From assembly GCA_029211145.1 (NCBI GenBank), contig JARGEQ010000008.1, forward strand, positions 79,433-143,432: a DNA stretch of 64,000 nt. The letters are read 5' to 3'. The notes below the pieces were generated by a model that saw nothing but the letters and a program-made list of their open reading frames with translations, did no database searches and was not told the origin of the DNA. This stretch comes from Marinimicrococcus flavescens. Lineage in GTDB: Bacteria > Pseudomonadota > Alphaproteobacteria > Geminicoccales > Geminicoccaceae. The stretch's first letter is position 1, and each line of letters begins with the position of its first letter. Positions 16,651-29,332 of this stretch are shown piece after piece. The position numbers and the translations under genes were made by a program.

Positions 16651-19293
16651 TCAGGCAGCCGCCAGCGCCTCCTCGATAGCCGCAAGCGCTTCCTGGGCTT
16701 TTGTGCCCTCGGGACCGCCGCCCTGGGCGAAGTCGGGTCGGCCGCCGCCGCCCTTGCCGCCGACCGCGGCCACGCCCTGGCGCAGCAACGAGACGGCGTC
16801 GATGCGGCCGGCCAGATCGTCGGTGACGCTCACCACCACCGCCGCCTTGCCGTCGCTCACGCTCACCAGCGCCACCACGCCGGAGCCCAGCTCCTTCTTC
16901 AGGGCGTCGACAGTGCCACGCAGCTCCCTGGCGGGAACCCCTTCGAGGGTCCGCCCTGCGAACCTGATCTCGCCGACCAGCTTGAAGGCGTCGGCCGCAC
17001 CGCGCTCGCCGGTGACCAGCTTGCGCCGCGTGTCGGCGAGCTCGCGCTCGAGCCGGCGGCGCTCCTCGAGAAGCTGCGCCACCCGGGCGTTCAGCTCGGC
17101 CGGACTCGCCTTCAGCGCCTGGGCCAGCTCCTGGAGCTGCTGGTGCTCGCCCGTCACCTGATCGAAGGCGGCCTCGCCAGTGATCGCCTCGATGCGCCGC
17201 ACCCCGGCCGCGACCGCGCCTTCGCTGACGATGCGGAAGAGCGCGATGTCACCAGTGCGCGCCACATGGGTGCCGCCGCAAAGCTCGGTCGAGTAGCTGG
17301 CGCCGTCCTCGAGGCGGCCCATCGAGACCACCCGCACCTCCTCGCCGTATTTCTCGCCGAACAGCGCCATGGCGCCGGCCTCGATGGCCTCGTCGCGGCC
17401 CATGAGCCGCACCGCCACCTCCTGGTTGCGCCAGAGATGATGGTTGACCTCGCGCTCGACGACGGCGAGCTCCTCGGGGCTCATCGGCCTGGTGTGGCTG
17501 AAGTCGAAGCGCAGGCGGTCGGGGGCCACCAGCGAGCCCTTCTGGGCCACATGCCCGCCCAGATGGCGGCGCAGGGCGGCGTGCAGCAGGTGGGTCGCCG
17601 AATGGGCGCGGCGGATCCGGGCACGGCGCGCGTCGTCGACCCGCATGTCGAGGTCGGCGCCGGTCTCGAGGGGCGCGCCGCTCAGCGTGCCCACATGGAC
17701 GAAGAGATCGCCCAGGAACTTGCGGGTGTCGGTGACGGTGAGGAGCGCGTCGCCGGCCTGGATGATGCCGGTATCGCCGATCTGGCCGCCGGACTCGCCA
17801 TAAAACGGCGTCTGGTTGGCGACCAGCAGCACCTCGCTGCCGGGTGCCGCCTCCTCGACGCGCTTGCCGTCCACCACCAGCGCCAGCGCGCGGGCCTCGG
17901 CGCGCACCGTCTCGTAGCCGAGGAACTCGGTGGCCCCCAGCTCCTCGCGCAGCTCGAACCACACCGGATCGACGGCCTGGGCGCCGGAGCCGCGCCAGCT
18001 CTTGCGAGCCTCCTCGCGCTGCCGCTCCATGGCCGCGCCGAAGCCCGCCATGTCGACCGTCCGGCCCTGGGCGCGCAGCGCGTCCTGGGTGAGATCGACG
18101 GGAAAGCCGTAGGTGTCGTAGAGCTTGAAGGCGACCTCGCCCGGCAGCGCGGCACCGGCGCCGAGGCTGGCGGTCTCCTCCTCGAGCAGCCGCAGGCCGC
18201 GCTCGAGTGTCCGCCGGAAGCTGGTCTCCTCGAGCTTGAGGACCTCGGTGACCAGCGCCTCGGCGCGCACCAGCTCGGGATAGGCCTTGCCCATCTGCTC
18301 GACCAGGGCCGGCACCATCCGCCACAAGACCGGCTCCTGCGCGCCCAGGAGATGGGCGTGGCGCATGCCGCGCCGCATGATCCGCCGCAGCACGTAGCCG
18401 CGCCCCTCGTTGGAGGGCATGACGCCGTCGGCGATCAGGAAGGCGCTGGCGCGCAGATGGTCGGCGATGACCTTGTGGGAAGGCTGCTGCTTGCCGGCGA
18501 AGGCAGCACCGGTGAGCTCGACGCTGCGCTCGATCAGCCGGCGGAACAGGTCGATCTCGTAATTGTCGTGCTTGCCCTGGAGCACCGCGGCGATGCGCTC
18601 GAGGCCCATGCCGGTGTCGATCGAGGGCCGCGGCAGGTCGAGGCGGGTCGCCTTGTCGACCTGCTCGTACTGCATGAAGACGAGGTTCCAGATCTCGATG
18701 AACCGGTCACCGTCCTCGTCGGGCGAGCCCGGCGGGCCGCCGGGCACGTCGGGGCCGTGGTCGAAGAAGATCTCCGAGCAGGGGCCGCACGGGCCGGTAT
18801 CGCCCATCGACCAGAAATTGTCGGAGGTCGGGATCCGGATGATCCGGCTCTCGGGCAGGCCGGCGATCTTCTTCCACAGATCGAACGCCTCGTCGTCCTC
18901 GGCATAGACCGTGGCGAGCAGACGGTCCTTGGGCAGCCCGTACTCGCGGGTGATCAGGTTCCACGCGAGCTCGATGGCGACGTCCTTGAAATAGTCGCCG
19001 AAGCTGAAATTGCCCAGCATCTCGAAGAAGGTGTGATGCCGGGCGGTGTAGCCCACATTGTCGAGGTCGTTGTGCTTGCCGCCGGCCCGCACGCATTTCT
19101 GCGAGGTCACCGCCCGCGAGTAGGGCCGCTGCTCGGCACCCGTGAAGACGTTCTTGAACTGGACCATGCCGGCGTTGGTGAACAGCAGCGTCGGGTCGTT
19201 GTGCGGCACCAATGGGCTCGACGCCACCGGCTCGTGGCCGTGCCGGCGGAAATAGTCGAGGAAGGTCGAGCGGATGTCGTTGACGGTCGGCAT
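16651..19293 (-). CDS. alaS: Alanine--tRNA ligase
   Basis: The 880-residue cytosolic enzyme charges tRNA-Ala. The class II catalytic core ([47 protein letters not shown]) is followed by the tRNA-recognition region, the editing domain with zinc ligands in [13 protein letters not shown] and [13 protein letters not shown], and the C-Ala domain with [12 protein letters not shown]. Length is normal. ATG 19293 (MPTVNDIR) is preferred over an in-frame GTG six bases upstream. It lies 52 bases after recA, the usual alphaproteobacterial order. Confidence 0.97.
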   Translation of the reverse strand: MPTVNDIRSTFLDYFRRHGHEPVASSPLVPHNDPTLLFTNAGMVQFKNVFTGAEQRPYSRAVTSQKCVRAGGKHNDLDNVGYTARHHTFFEMLGNFSFGDYFKDVAIELAWNLITREYGLPKDRLLATVYAEDDEAFDLWKKIAGLPESRIIRIPTSDNFWSMGDTGPCGPCSEIFFDHGPDVPGGPPGSPDEDGDRFIEIWNLVFMQYEQVDKATRLDLPRPSIDTGMGLERIAAVLQGKHDNYEIDLFRRLIERSVELTGAAFAGKQQPSHKVIADHLRASAFLIADGVMPSNEGRGYVLRRIMRRGMRHAHLLGAQEPVLWRMVPALVEQMGKAYPELVRAEALVTEVLKLEETSFRRTLERGLRLLEEETASLGAGAALPGEVAFKLYDTYGFPVDLTQDALRAQGRTVDMAGFGAAMERQREEARKSWRGSGAQAVDPVWFELREELGATEFLGYETVRAEARALALVVDGKRVEEAAPGSEVLLVANQTPFYGESGGQIGDTGIIQAGDALLTVTDTRKFLGDLFVHVGTLSGAPLETGADLDMRVDDARRARIRRAHSATHLLHAALRRHLGGHVAQKGSLVAPDRLRFDFSHTRPMSPEELAVVEREVNHHLWRNQEVAVRLMGRDEAIEAGAMALFGEKYGEEVRVVSMGRLEDGASYSTELCGGTHVARTGDIALFRIVSEGAVAAGVRRIEAITGEAAFDQVTGEHQQLQELAQALKASPAELNARVAQLLEERRRLERELADTRRKLVTGERGAADAFKLVGEIRFAGRTLEGVPARELRGTVDALKKELGSGVVALVSVSDGKAAVVVSVTDDLAGRIDAVSLLRQGVAAVGGKGGGGRPDFAQGGGPEGTKAQEALAAIEEALAAA

Positions 19294-19345
19294 GGTCACT
19301 TGTCTTTACCTGAAGGGCCTGAGGAGACGCCGCGGCGTGGCGGCG

Positions 19346-20416
<1,071 letters not shown>

Positions 20417-20448
20417 CGCTTTCTCTCTTGTCCCGCCATGGGCAACTG

Positions 20449-20484
20449 CGCAGCCTTATAAAGATTGCCGTGGCCTGCGGGAAG
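20449..20484 (-). promoter_or_regulatory. Possible recA promoter
   Basis: On the minus strand TATAAG (about 20454-20459) is preceded at 17 bases by TTCCCG. The -10 match is fair and the -35 match poor. Confidence 0.3.
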
Positions 20485-20496
20485 CGACCAGGCATG

Positions 20497-21426
20497 TCAG
20501 CGCGTGCCGGCCCGGGCGTTCCCGGGCATCAGCACCAGCGCCAACGCCGCCAGAATGAACAGAAGCGCGCCGCCCTCGCGAAGCCCCACCGGCTCGCCCA
20601 GCAGCAGTGCCGAGCTGCTCAGGCCGACGACCGGGATCGCCAGCGTGCTCAGCGCCGCCACGCTCGCCGGCAGGAGCCGCACGAGCCGCAGATAGGAGGT
20701 GAAGCAGAAGACCAGCGCGACAAACACCACATAGAGCAGGGCCAGGGTCGCGGAAAGGTCGACGCCGGAAAGATCGACGGGCGCCTCGACCAGCGCCCAC
20801 ACCGCGAGGATCGGCAGGCCGCCCACCACGAGCTGCCAGCCGGCCAGCGCCATGGTGCCGATCCGCCAGTCCCAGGCCTTGGTGGCGACCGTGCCGGCAC
20901 CCCAGCTCAGGGCCGCCAGCAGCATCAATGCCGCACCCAGCGGCGAGGCGCCCACCCTGGCCAGCTCGGCGCCGAGCAGCAGCGCCATGCCGGCCATGCC
21001 CAACGCCAGCGCCATCAGCACCCTCGTGGTGATCCGCTCGCGCAGGAACAGCGCGCTCAGCAGCGCCGCCCAGATGGGCATGGTGAAGGCGATGATCGCC
21101 GCCCGCCCGCTGCCCATGTGCATGAGACCGTAGGCAACCAGCATCTGCCAGGCGGTGACGCCGGTGAGGGCGGCCAGGCACAGCGGCGCCACGAGCCGCC
21201 GCTCCAGCCGCACCGGCTCGCCGGAGAGGCGGGCCAGCAGGAGCAGCGTGAGGCCGGCGCCGAGCACGCAGGCGGCGCGGAATGTCCAGGGCGGAAAGCC
21301 GGTAACGGCGATCTTCATCGCCGGCCAGTTGAGCCCCCACAGCACGGTCACGACGGCGATCAGCGCCACGAGACGCAGATCGGCACCACGGGGGCGCGGC
21401 ACGGCGGCCGCCCTGTCCCTGCTCAA
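20497..21426 (-). CDS. EamA-family (DMT superfamily) exporter
   Basis: The 309-residue inner-membrane protein has ten hydrophobic segments in two repeated EamA units (VTVLWGLNWPAMKIAVTGFPP opening the first, in shorter form VLWGLNWPAMK; WGAGTVATKAWDW the second). Members export amino acids, purines or other metabolites by proton exchange; the substrate is unknown. The probable start is TTG 21426, without a strong ribosome binding site, so a few residues either way are uncertain. It lies 31 bases after the SDHAF4 gene and 80 bases before recA. Confidence 0.85.
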   Translation of the reverse strand: MSRDRAAAVPRPRGADLRLVALIAVVTVLWGLNWPAMKIAVTGFPPWTFRAACVLGAGLTLLLLARLSGEPVRLERRLVAPLCLAALTGVTAWQMLVAYGLMHMGSGRAAIIAFTMPIWAALLSALFLRERITTRVLMALALGMAGMALLLGAELARVGASPLGAALMLLAALSWGAGTVATKAWDWRIGTMALAGWQLVVGGLPILAVWALVEAPVDLSGVDLSATLALLYVVFVALVFCFTSYLRLVRLLPASVAALSTLAIPVVGLSSSALLLGEPVGLREGGALLFILAALALVLMPGNARAGTR

Positions 21427-21457
21427 GGACGCATCGCCGCCGGCACCGGCCGGATCC

Positions 21458-21631
21458 TCAGAAATCGGAGCAACGCCCGTCCTTCTCCCAATCGCCGAAG
21501 CGGGTGGGCTCGGGACCCTTGGGCCCGTTCACCTCGCCCGCCGGCTGCTGCGGGCCCTGTGCCCCGCCCGGCGCCGGCCCCGGCGCCGGCGGCCGCTGGT
21601 GCCGCGGATCCTTCGGCTGCTGCTCGCTCAT
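21458..21631 (-). CDS. Succinate dehydrogenase assembly factor 4-like protein (DUF1674)
   Basis: This 57-residue protein is easily missed. Its first 30 residues are Pro/Gln/Gly-rich and probably disordered. The C-terminal part carries the DUF1674/SDHAF4 signature GEVNGPKGPEPTRFGDWEKD followed by GRCSDF at the stop. In mitochondria SDHAF4 binds flavinylated SdhA before it joins SdhB; the bacterial members are presumed to do likewise. The ATG has AGGAAG six bases upstream and lies eight bases after the ATPase zeta stop, so the two are likely co-translated. No sdh genes are in the window. Confidence 0.88.
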   Translation of the reverse strand: MSEQQPKDPRHQRPPAPGPAPGGAQGPQQPAGEVNGPKGPEPTRFGDWEKDGRCSDF

Positions 21632-21639
21632 GCCGCTTC

Positions 21640-21963
21640 CTACTCGCCCATCACCTGGTCGCGGGCGCTACCCTCGCACTCCTTGAGATGCTTCTCCAGA
21701 AGATGCCGGCTGACGTTCTTGCCCGCTTTCTCGAGGTCGGCGTTCACCTTGGTGAAGAGGTCCTCGTCGCCCGGCAGCTCGAAGTCCGCCATGACCACGT
21801 CCTTGGCGTAGGCGGTCGCCGCGTCGCCGGAGAGTCCCAGATGCGTCTCCGCCACCCACAGGCCGAAGAGCTTGTTGCGGCGGTTGCGGACTTTGAACTC
21901 GACCTCGCGGTCGTGGCTGAACTTGGCTTCCTCGCTACGCTGACGGTCGTCGAAGGTGGTCAT
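21640..21963 (-). CDS. F1F0 ATPase inhibitor subunit zeta (DUF1476)
   Basis: The 107-residue protein matches the alphaproteobacterial zeta subunit: FDDRQRSEEAKFSHDRE at the N-terminus is the inhibitory region that blocks F1 rotation, and the rest forms a four-helix bundle (RNKLFGLWVAE, AYAKDVVMADFE, LEKAGKNVSRHLLEKHL). It prevents ATP hydrolysis under de-energised conditions. Length is normal. The structural atp genes are not in the window. It heads a minus-strand unit with the SDHAF4 and EamA genes. Confidence 0.93.
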   Translation of the reverse strand: MTTFDDRQRSEEAKFSHDREVEFKVRNRRNKLFGLWVAETHLGLSGDAATAYAKDVVMADFELPGDEDLFTKVNADLEKAGKNVSRHLLEKHLKECEGSARDQVMGE

Positions 21964-22057
21964 ACGCCTGGCTCTCTTCTGGTGATCTGAACGCCCCCTT
22001 CATATAAGGGCTCCGCGTCGAGATCGCCAATGCCGGGCTTCTTGGGGAGGATCCGCC

Positions 22058-22798
22058 GTGTGCACCCTGGTTCTGCTCAAAAGGCCCGGTCACGAGTGGC
22101 CGCTGCTGCTCGCCGCCAACCGCGACGAGCTGGCCTCGCGGGCGTCCCGGCCGCCGGGACGCCACTGGCACGACCGCGCCGACGTGGTGGCCGGCCTCGA
22201 TCTCGCCGGCGGCGGCTCGTGGCTCGGCCTCAACGATCACGGCGTCACCGCCGCCGTCCTCAACCGCCCGGGCTCGCTGGGACCCGCCCCCGGCAAGCGC
22301 TCGCGCGGCGAGCTGGTTCTCGAGGCGCTCGACCATGCCGAGGCTGCTGCCGCCGCGGAGGCGCTGGAAGCGCTCGACCCGTCGGCCTACCGGCCCTTCA
22401 ATCTCGTGGTGTGCGACGCGGAGCAGGCCTTCTGGCTGCGCCACGACGGCAACGGCCGGGTCCGCCGGCACCCGATCGGCGAGGGCCTGTCGGTTCTCAC
22501 CGCGCACGACCTGAACGACCCGTCCAGCGCGCGCATCCGCCGCTACCGCCCGCTCTTCCTGGCGTCCGCCCCGCCCGACCCGGCTGCCGGCGACTGGTCG
22601 AGCTGGCAGCTCCTGCTCGGCTCGCAGGCGAGCGAGACCGGCGAGCCGCGCGACGCCATGTGCATCGTCACCGGCGGCGACTACGGCACCCTCAGCTCCA
22701 GCCTGATCGCCCTGCCGGCCGAGCCCGGGGCCCGGCCGGCATGGCTGTTCGCCGACGGCCGCCCCGGCGAGGCGGCCTGGGAGCCGGTGGCGCTCTAG
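22058..22798 (+). CDS. NRDE/TANGO2 family protein
   Basis: The 246-residue protein starts MCTLVLL and has LLAANRDELASR near residues 17-28, the defining NRDE motif, then WLGLNDHGVTAAVLNR. The second-position cysteine after a removed Met suggests an N-terminal-nucleophile hydrolase type fold. The function of the family is unsettled (TANGO2 relatives are linked to haem and lipid handling). The GTG at 22058 is chosen because it gives the conserved MC start; GGGGAGG lies nine bases upstream. It ends convergently with the oxidoreductase at 22795, overlapping it by four bases. Confidence 0.85.
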   Translation: MCTLVLLKRPGHEWPLLLAANRDELASRASRPPGRHWHDRADVVAGLDLAGGGSWLGLNDHGVTAAVLNRPGSLGPAPGKRSRGELVLEALDHAEAAAAAEALEALDPSAYRPFNLVVCDAEQAFWLRHDGNGRVRRHPIGEGLSVLTAHDLNDPSSARIRRYRPLFLASAPPDPAAGDWSSWQLLLGSQASETGEPRDAMCIVTGGDYGTLSSSLIALPAEPGARPAWLFADGRPGEAAWEPVAL

Positions 22799-23817
22799 GC
22801 CTGCGCCGCCTCGTCGCCGGTGGTGAGCAGGATCTTGCCGATATGGCTGCTCGATTCCATCAGCGCATGCGCGGCGGCCGCCTCCTCGAGCGGGAAGGTC
22901 TTGTGGATGAGCACCCGCGCCTTGCGCGCCTCGAGCAGCGGCCAGACCTTCTCCTCGAGCGAGCGCGCGATCGCCCCCTTCTCCTCGACGCTACGCGGCC
23001 GCAAGGTCGAGCCGGTCCAGGTGAGCCGGCGGACCATCAGCTTGGTGAGATCGGCCGAGACCTTGGCGCCGGTCATCCAGGCGATCTGCAGGAGCCGCCC
23101 CTCGACCGCGAGACAGTCGAGGTTGCGCGCCACATAGTCGGCGCCGACCATGTCGAGCACCACGTCGACACCCTTGCCGCCGGTGAGCTCCTTGACCACC
23201 GCGACGAAATCCTCCTCGCGGTAGTTGATGACCCGCTCCGCGCCCAGCTCCAGGCAGGCGCGCTGCTTGTCCGCATTGCCCACGGTGGCGAAGACGCGGG
23301 CGCCGAACAGCGAGGCCAGCTGGATGGCCGTCGTGCCGATGCCCGAGGAGCCGCCATGGACCAGCACGCTCTCGCCGGCCTGGAGACGGCCGCGATCGAA
23401 GAGGTTGGTCCACACGGTGAAATAGGTCTCGGGCAGGCCGCCCGCCTCGAGCAGGCTCCAGCCCTCGGGCACCGGCAGGACCTGCGGCTCGGGGGCCACG
23501 CAATATTCGGCATAGCCGCCGCTGGCCACCAGGGCGCAGACCCGGTCGCCGGGACGGTAGCGCGTCGCCCCCTCGCCCACCGCCACCACGGTTCCGGCGA
23601 TCTCGAGGCCGGGCACGGCGCTCGCCCCCGGAGGCGGCGGGTAGGCGCCCTTGCGCTGCTGGATGTCGGGACGGTTGACGCCGGCTGCGGCAACCTTGAC
23701 CAGCACCTCGCCGGCGCCCGGCTGCGGCACCGCCATCCTGTCGGCCTTGAGCACCTCGGGCGCCCCGAACCCGTCGGTCTTGATGAAGGTCATGCTCTCC
23801 GGCAGCGACGCTGTCAT
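22795..23817 (-). CDS. NAD(P)H:quinone oxidoreductase, zinc-less MDR family (PIG3-type)
   Basis: This 340-residue cytosolic medium-chain reductase begins MTFIKTDGFGAPEVL after a short leader, contains the quinone-reductase stretch GVNRPDIQQRKGAYPPPPGAS, PGLEIAGTVVAVG, and the nucleotide-binding loop VHGGSSGIGTTAIQLA. It lacks zinc ligands. PIG3-like enzymes reduce quinones with NADPH. ATG 23817 follows AAGGAG with eight bases' spacing; an alternative ATG lies eight codons in. It is divergent from the aldolase gene at 23911. Confidence 0.9.
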   Translation of the reverse strand: MTASLPESMTFIKTDGFGAPEVLKADRMAVPQPGAGEVLVKVAAAGVNRPDIQQRKGAYPPPPGASAVPGLEIAGTVVAVGEGATRYRPGDRVCALVASGGYAEYCVAPEPQVLPVPEGWSLLEAGGLPETYFTVWTNLFDRGRLQAGESVLVHGGSSGIGTTAIQLASLFGARVFATVGNADKQRACLELGAERVINYREEDFVAVVKELTGGKGVDVVLDMVGADYVARNLDCLAVEGRLLQIAWMTGAKVSADLTKLMVRRLTWTGSTLRPRSVEEKGAIARSLEEKVWPLLEARKARVLIHKTFPLEEAAAAHALMESSSHIGKILLTTGDEAAQA

Positions 23818-23910
23818 CGGCGATCTCCTTGGCTGGAACTCGATCTGCGGCTCTGATAGCGGCTGCGGCACCGCCGTCAAAGGCAACACGGCACGTGGGA
23901 GACACGCATC

Positions 23911-24549
23911 ATGAACGCAACGGCCCCGATCGAGGGCTTCTTGACCCGCGGCCCGGTCCTTCCGGTACTGGTGGTGCCCGACGCCGAGGCGGCGGTGCCG
24001 CTGGCGCGGGCGCTGGCGACGGGCGGCCTCGAGGTGCTCGAGATCACCCTGCGCACCGAGGCCGCCCTCGAGGCGATCCGGCGGATCCAGGGGGAGCTGC
24101 CCGGCGTGGCGGTGGGTGCCGGGACGGTGCTGAACCGCCGGCAGATGAAGCAGGCCATGAAGGCCGGCGCGGCCTTCGCGGTGAGCCCCGGCACCAGCGA
24201 GGAGCTTTTGGACGCCTCGGGCGAGCTGGGCCTGCCGCTCCTGCCGGGTGTGGCCACCGCATCGGAGGCGATGGCTCTGCTCGAGCGCGGCCTGCGCTTT
24301 GCGAAGTTCTTCCCAGCCGGTCCGGCCGGCGGGCCCGCCTATCTCAAGAGCCTGGCAGACCCCCTGCCCGAGCTGCGCTTTTGTCCCACCGGCGGCATCG
24401 ACGCGGTCACCGCGGTGGACTATCTGCGCCTGCCCAACGTGGTCTGCGTGGGTGGCTCGTGGGTCGCCCCGAAGAGCCTCGTGGCAGAGGGCTCCTGGGA
24501 CGCCATCACCCGGCTCGCCAGAGACGCAGCCGGCCTGCGCCGGAGCTGA
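23911..24549 (+). CDS. eda: 2-dehydro-3-deoxy-phosphogluconate aldolase (KDPG/KHG aldolase)
   Basis: The 212-residue TIM-barrel class I aldolase splits KDPG into pyruvate and glyceraldehyde 3-phosphate in the Entner-Doudoroff pathway. Catalytic residues are in place: E44 and R48 in LEITLRT and the Schiff-base lysine K132 in FAKFFPA; the phosphate loop is CPTGGI and the C-terminal VGGSWVAP. It is a lone gene without edd, zwf or kdgK in view. It would finish breakdown of KDG formed by the UxaA-type dehydratase at 37242 after phosphorylation. A terminator follows 16 bases downstream. Confidence 0.92.
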   Translation: MNATAPIEGFLTRGPVLPVLVVPDAEAAVPLARALATGGLEVLEITLRTEAALEAIRRIQGELPGVAVGAGTVLNRRQMKQAMKAGAAFAVSPGTSEELLDASGELGLPLLPGVATASEAMALLERGLRFAKFFPAGPAGGPAYLKSLADPLPELRFCPTGGIDAVTAVDYLRLPNVVCVGGSWVAPKSLVAEGSWDAITRLARDAAGLRRS

Positions 24550-24564
24550 GGGGGCTGAACGCGA

Positions 24565-24589
24565 AAAGGGCCGCACGAGGCGGCCCTTT
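24565..24589. terminator. Bidirectional terminator between eda and groEL
   Basis: AAAGGGCCGC (24565-24574) pairs perfectly with GCGGCCCTTT (24580-24589) around a 5-base loop. A-run on one side and T-run on the other let it serve both convergent genes. Confidence 0.85.
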
Positions 24590-24615
24590 CCCTGACGACG
24601 GATCCGATCGGCTGA

Positions 24616-26602
<1,987 letters not shown>

Positions 26603-26636
26603 GGGTCCTCCACGGATCGCAGCTTGAATGTCGCCG

Positions 26637-26663
26637 TTGGCACTCTCGGTAGGGGAGTGCCAA
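26637..26663 (-). promoter_or_regulatory. CIRCE operator (HrcA binding site)
   Basis: TTGGCACTC and GAGTGCCAA form a perfect inverted repeat separated by nine bases, the standard CIRCE geometry (consensus TTAGCACTC-N9-GAGTGCTAA, one change in each arm). It lies 34 bases before groES and just downstream of the promoter, so HrcA would repress groESL. Confidence 0.95.
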
Positions 26664-26674
26664 GCACGATGCGG

Positions 26675-26703
26675 TACGTAGGGTCTGCGCTCCGGCGGTT
26701 CAA
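26675..26703 (-). promoter_or_regulatory. groESL promoter
   Basis: On the minus strand TTGAAC (26703-26698) and TACGTA (26680-26675) are separated by exactly 17 bases. The CTTGAA start also fits alphaproteobacterial sigma-32 promoters. The start point would fall just before CIRCE, giving double control by heat-shock sigma factor and HrcA. Confidence 0.6.
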
Positions 26704-26845
26704 GGGGAATTTCCGAGGGAATGTCAGCAGTCGCCCACGCCTGCTGCCAACCCTTTGATTCGGCACACTAAAATACGCCGCCATCTTGACGCTTCCCGAC
26801 TGCCCGTTCCTAATCGTGGAATCGGAAGTGTTCTGGGAGCGCCCG

Positions 26846-27124
26846 ATGCAGCCGAACAGTCGTCACCCGCTCGATCTGCAGCTCAACGGCTACCGCCTGG
26901 CGACCGCCGAGATCCTCTACCATCTGCCGGACCATCCAGGGATCCTGCAGAGCCTGCTCTGGCAGCACTACGACATCGCGCCGCACTATCCCGAGCTCAA
27001 GCGCTTTCTCGCCTACTGGCGCCGCAACATCGAGGGCCGCCTGCACAGCGTCAGGGTCGGCCGCACCCCGCTCCTCGGCCCCTCGCGCTACCGCAACTGC
27101 GCCGGCGTCTTCCGCCTCCACTGA
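26846..27124 (+). CDS. usg: Usg family protein
   Basis: This 92-residue protein matches the alphaproteobacterial Usg family, named for a gene upstream of trp genes in Caulobacter: QLNGYRLATAEILYHLPDHP, then LLWQHYDIAPHYPELKRFLAYW (in parts) and EGRLHSVRV. Its function is not established. ATG 26846 (MQPNSRHPLDLQL) is preferred over an earlier in-frame start because GGGAG precedes it and it fits family length. It is divergent from groES and convergent with petC. Confidence 0.85.
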   Translation: MQPNSRHPLDLQLNGYRLATAEILYHLPDHPGILQSLLWQHYDIAPHYPELKRFLAYWRRNIEGRLHSVRVGRTPLLGPSRYRNCAGVFRLH

Positions 27125-27154
27125 GGCGCCCGCCGCACCAGGGCCCGAAACGCA

Positions 27155-27180
27155 GACGGGCGGCCCGAAGGCCGCCCGTC
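27155..27180. terminator. Bidirectional terminator between usg and petC
   Basis: GACGGGCGGCC (27155-27165) pairs perfectly with GGCCGCCCGTC (27170-27180) around the tetraloop CGAA. It lies between two convergent genes. Confidence 0.8.
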
Positions 27181-27209
27181 GCCGTTCACATCGGAGCGAT
27201 GCCGCCCGC

Positions 27210-27977
27210 TCAGTGGATGCGGGACCAGATCCGGCGCTTGTAGGCGTAGAGCAGCCCGGCAGCGACGATCAGGAACAGCATCACCTTGAGGCCGGTCTGC
27301 TTGCGCGCCTCGAGCTTCGGCTCGGCCGCCCAGGCGAGGAACTGGGTGACATCGGCCGCCATCTGCTCCACCGAGGCGGTCGTGCCGTCGTCGTAGGTCA
27401 CGCCCTCGGGGTAGAGCGGCGGCGGCATGGCGATGACGTGGCCGGGGAAGTACTTGTTGTAGTAGCCGCCCTCGGACACCTCGAAGCCGGCCGGCGCCTC
27501 CTCGTAGCCGACGAGCAGGCTGTAGACATAGTCCTCGCCGCTCACCCGCGCCTTGGTGATGAGCGAGAGGTCCGGCGGCGCCTTGCCGCCGTTGGCGGCG
27601 GCGGCAGCGGCATCGTTGGGATAGGGCGCGGGCTTGCGGTCGGACGGCCGGCCCGGCCGCTCGAACATCTCGCCCTGGTCGTCCGGCCCGTCGACCACCG
27701 TGTACTGCGCGGCGATCGCCTTGACCTCCTCGGCGTCGTAGCCGAGGGCCTCGAGGTTGCGGAACGCGATATAGTCGAGGCCGTGACAGCCCTGGCAGAC
27801 GCTCTGGTAGACCTGGAAGCCCCGCTGCAGCGCGGCGCGATCATAGGTCCCGAACATGCCCTCGTGGGGCCAGGACTTGTCGATCGGCGCCGGCGCGTCG
27901 CCGGCGGCCATGGCAGGACCGGCGGCGGCGCCCAGCAGGAGGGCGAGCGCAGCCAGGCGGTGGGTGATCTTTCGCAT
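27210..27977 (-). CDS. petC: Cytochrome c1 of the bc1 complex
   Basis: The 255-residue protein carries haem c in the periplasm and passes electrons from the Rieske protein to soluble cytochrome c. A signal peptide (residues 1-24, ending AMA) precedes the CQGCH haem motif near residue 60. The sixth-ligand methionine is probably in VIAMPPPLYPEG. A single C-terminal anchor (VMLFLIVAAGLLYAYKRR) holds it in the membrane. It starts six bases after the petB stop. The end at 27210 shares a terminator with usg. Confidence 0.95.
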   Translation of the reverse strand: MRKITHRLAALALLLGAAAGPAMAAGDAPAPIDKSWPHEGMFGTYDRAALQRGFQVYQSVCQGCHGLDYIAFRNLEALGYDAEEVKAIAAQYTVVDGPDDQGEMFERPGRPSDRKPAPYPNDAAAAAANGGKAPPDLSLITKARVSGEDYVYSLLVGYEEAPAGFEVSEGGYYNKYFPGHVIAMPPPLYPEGVTYDDGTTASVEQMAADVTQFLAWAAEPKLEARKQTGLKVMLFLIVAAGLLYAYKRRIWSRIH

Positions 27978-27982
27978 ACCGG

Positions 27983-29251
27983 TCACTCCGCCGCCTGCGC
28001 CGTCATGCCACCGCGCAGAACCGGCGAGCCGATGCTCTCGGGCAGGGGCAGCGGCCGCTCGAGCTTGCCCAGAAGCGGTAGGATCACGAGGAAGTGGGCG
28101 AAATAGTAGATGGTGGCGATCAGGCCGATGGTGGGCAGCAGGCCCTCGGGCGGCTGCGAGCCGACATAGCCCAGGATGAAGGAGTCGATCACCAAGAGCC
28201 AGAAGAGCCACTTGTAGACCGGCCGGAAGCGGGCGCTGCGCACCTTGGAGGTATCGAGCCAAGGCAGCACGAAGAGCACCGCGATGGCGCCGAACATGGC
28301 GAGCACGCCGCCGAGCTTGGCAGGGATGATCCAGAAGATGTCGAAGGTGATCGAGCGCAGGATCGCGTAGAACGGCAGGAAGTACCATTCGGGCACGATG
28401 TGCGGCGGGGTCACCAGCGGGTCGGCCGGGATATAGTTGTCCGGATGGCCCAGCATGTTCGGCGCGTAGAAGACGAAGCCGCCGAAGACCAGCAGGAACA
28501 CCATGAGGCCGAACAGATCCTTCACCGTGTAGTACGGGTGGAAGGGGATCTTGTCCTTCTTGGAGACCTCGATGCCCACCGGGTTGTTCGAGCCGAACTG
28601 GTGCAGCGCCAGGATGTGCAGGAACACCACGGCGACGATCACGAACGGCATCAGGTAGTGCAGCGAGAAGAAGCGGTTGAGGGTCGGGTTGTCGACCGCG
28701 AAGCCGCCCCACAGCCAGGTCACGATGCTCTCGCCGACGAGCGGGATCGCCGAGAACAGGTTGGTGATCACCGTCGCACCCCAAAAGCTCATCTGGCCCC
28801 AGGGAAGCACGTAGCCCATGAAGGCGGTGGCCATCATGAGCAGCAGGATCACCACGCCCAGCATCCACAGCAGCTCGCGCGGCGCCTTGTAGGAGCCGTA
28901 ATAGAGCCCGCGGAAGATGTGGATGTAGACGACGATGAAGAACATCGACGCACCGTTGGCGTGGGCATAGCGCAGCAGCCAGCCGAAGTTCACGTCGCGC
29001 ATGATGTGCTCGACGCTCTCGAACGCCATCGAGGTATGCGGCGTGTAATGCATCGCCAGGACGATGCCGGTCATGATCTGCAACAGGAGGCAGATGCCGG
29101 CGAGGGAGCCGAAGTTCCAGAAATAGTTGAGGTTCTTCGGCGCCGGGTAGGCGACGAATTCCTTGTAACCCCAACTGACGATCGGCAGGCGATCGTCGAT
29201 CCAGCGCAGGACCCCACTCTTCAAGACGGGTGCCGGAGCGTCGCTAGCCAT
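27983..29251 (-). CDS. petB: Cytochrome b of the bc1 complex
   Basis: The 422-residue membrane subunit oxidises ubiquinol at the Qo site and reduces quinone at the Qi site. Eight hydrophobic segments, the haem-ligand histidines (for example in [14 protein letters not shown] and FSLHYLMPF) and the Qo-site motif [13 protein letters not shown] are present. Length and order (Rieske, b, c1) are standard for alphaproteobacteria. It ends six bases before petC. Confidence 0.97.
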   Translation of the reverse strand: MASDAPAPVLKSGVLRWIDDRLPIVSWGYKEFVAYPAPKNLNYFWNFGSLAGICLLLQIMTGIVLAMHYTPHTSMAFESVEHIMRDVNFGWLLRYAHANGASMFFIVVYIHIFRGLYYGSYKAPRELLWMLGVVILLLMMATAFMGYVLPWGQMSFWGATVITNLFSAIPLVGESIVTWLWGGFAVDNPTLNRFFSLHYLMPFVIVAVVFLHILALHQFGSNNPVGIEVSKKDKIPFHPYYTVKDLFGLMVFLLVFGGFVFYAPNMLGHPDNYIPADPLVTPPHIVPEWYFLPFYAILRSITFDIFWIIPAKLGGVLAMFGAIAVLFVLPWLDTSKVRSARFRPVYKWLFWLLVIDSFILGYVGSQPPEGLLPTIGLIATIYYFAHFLVILPLLGKLERPLPLPESIGSPVLRGGMTAQAAE

Positions 29252-29332
29252 CAGACCCTTCCGCTAATTCGCCTGCCCGCACAGAGGGGCCGCTCGGACG
29301 AACAGATTGACAGGTGGGCGCCTCGCGGCGCC

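Noticed and set aside
27210..29174. A 654-residue frame ending with cytochrome c1
   Set aside because: Its first 400 residues are petB read in the wrong frame; only the part from 27977 is a real gene.
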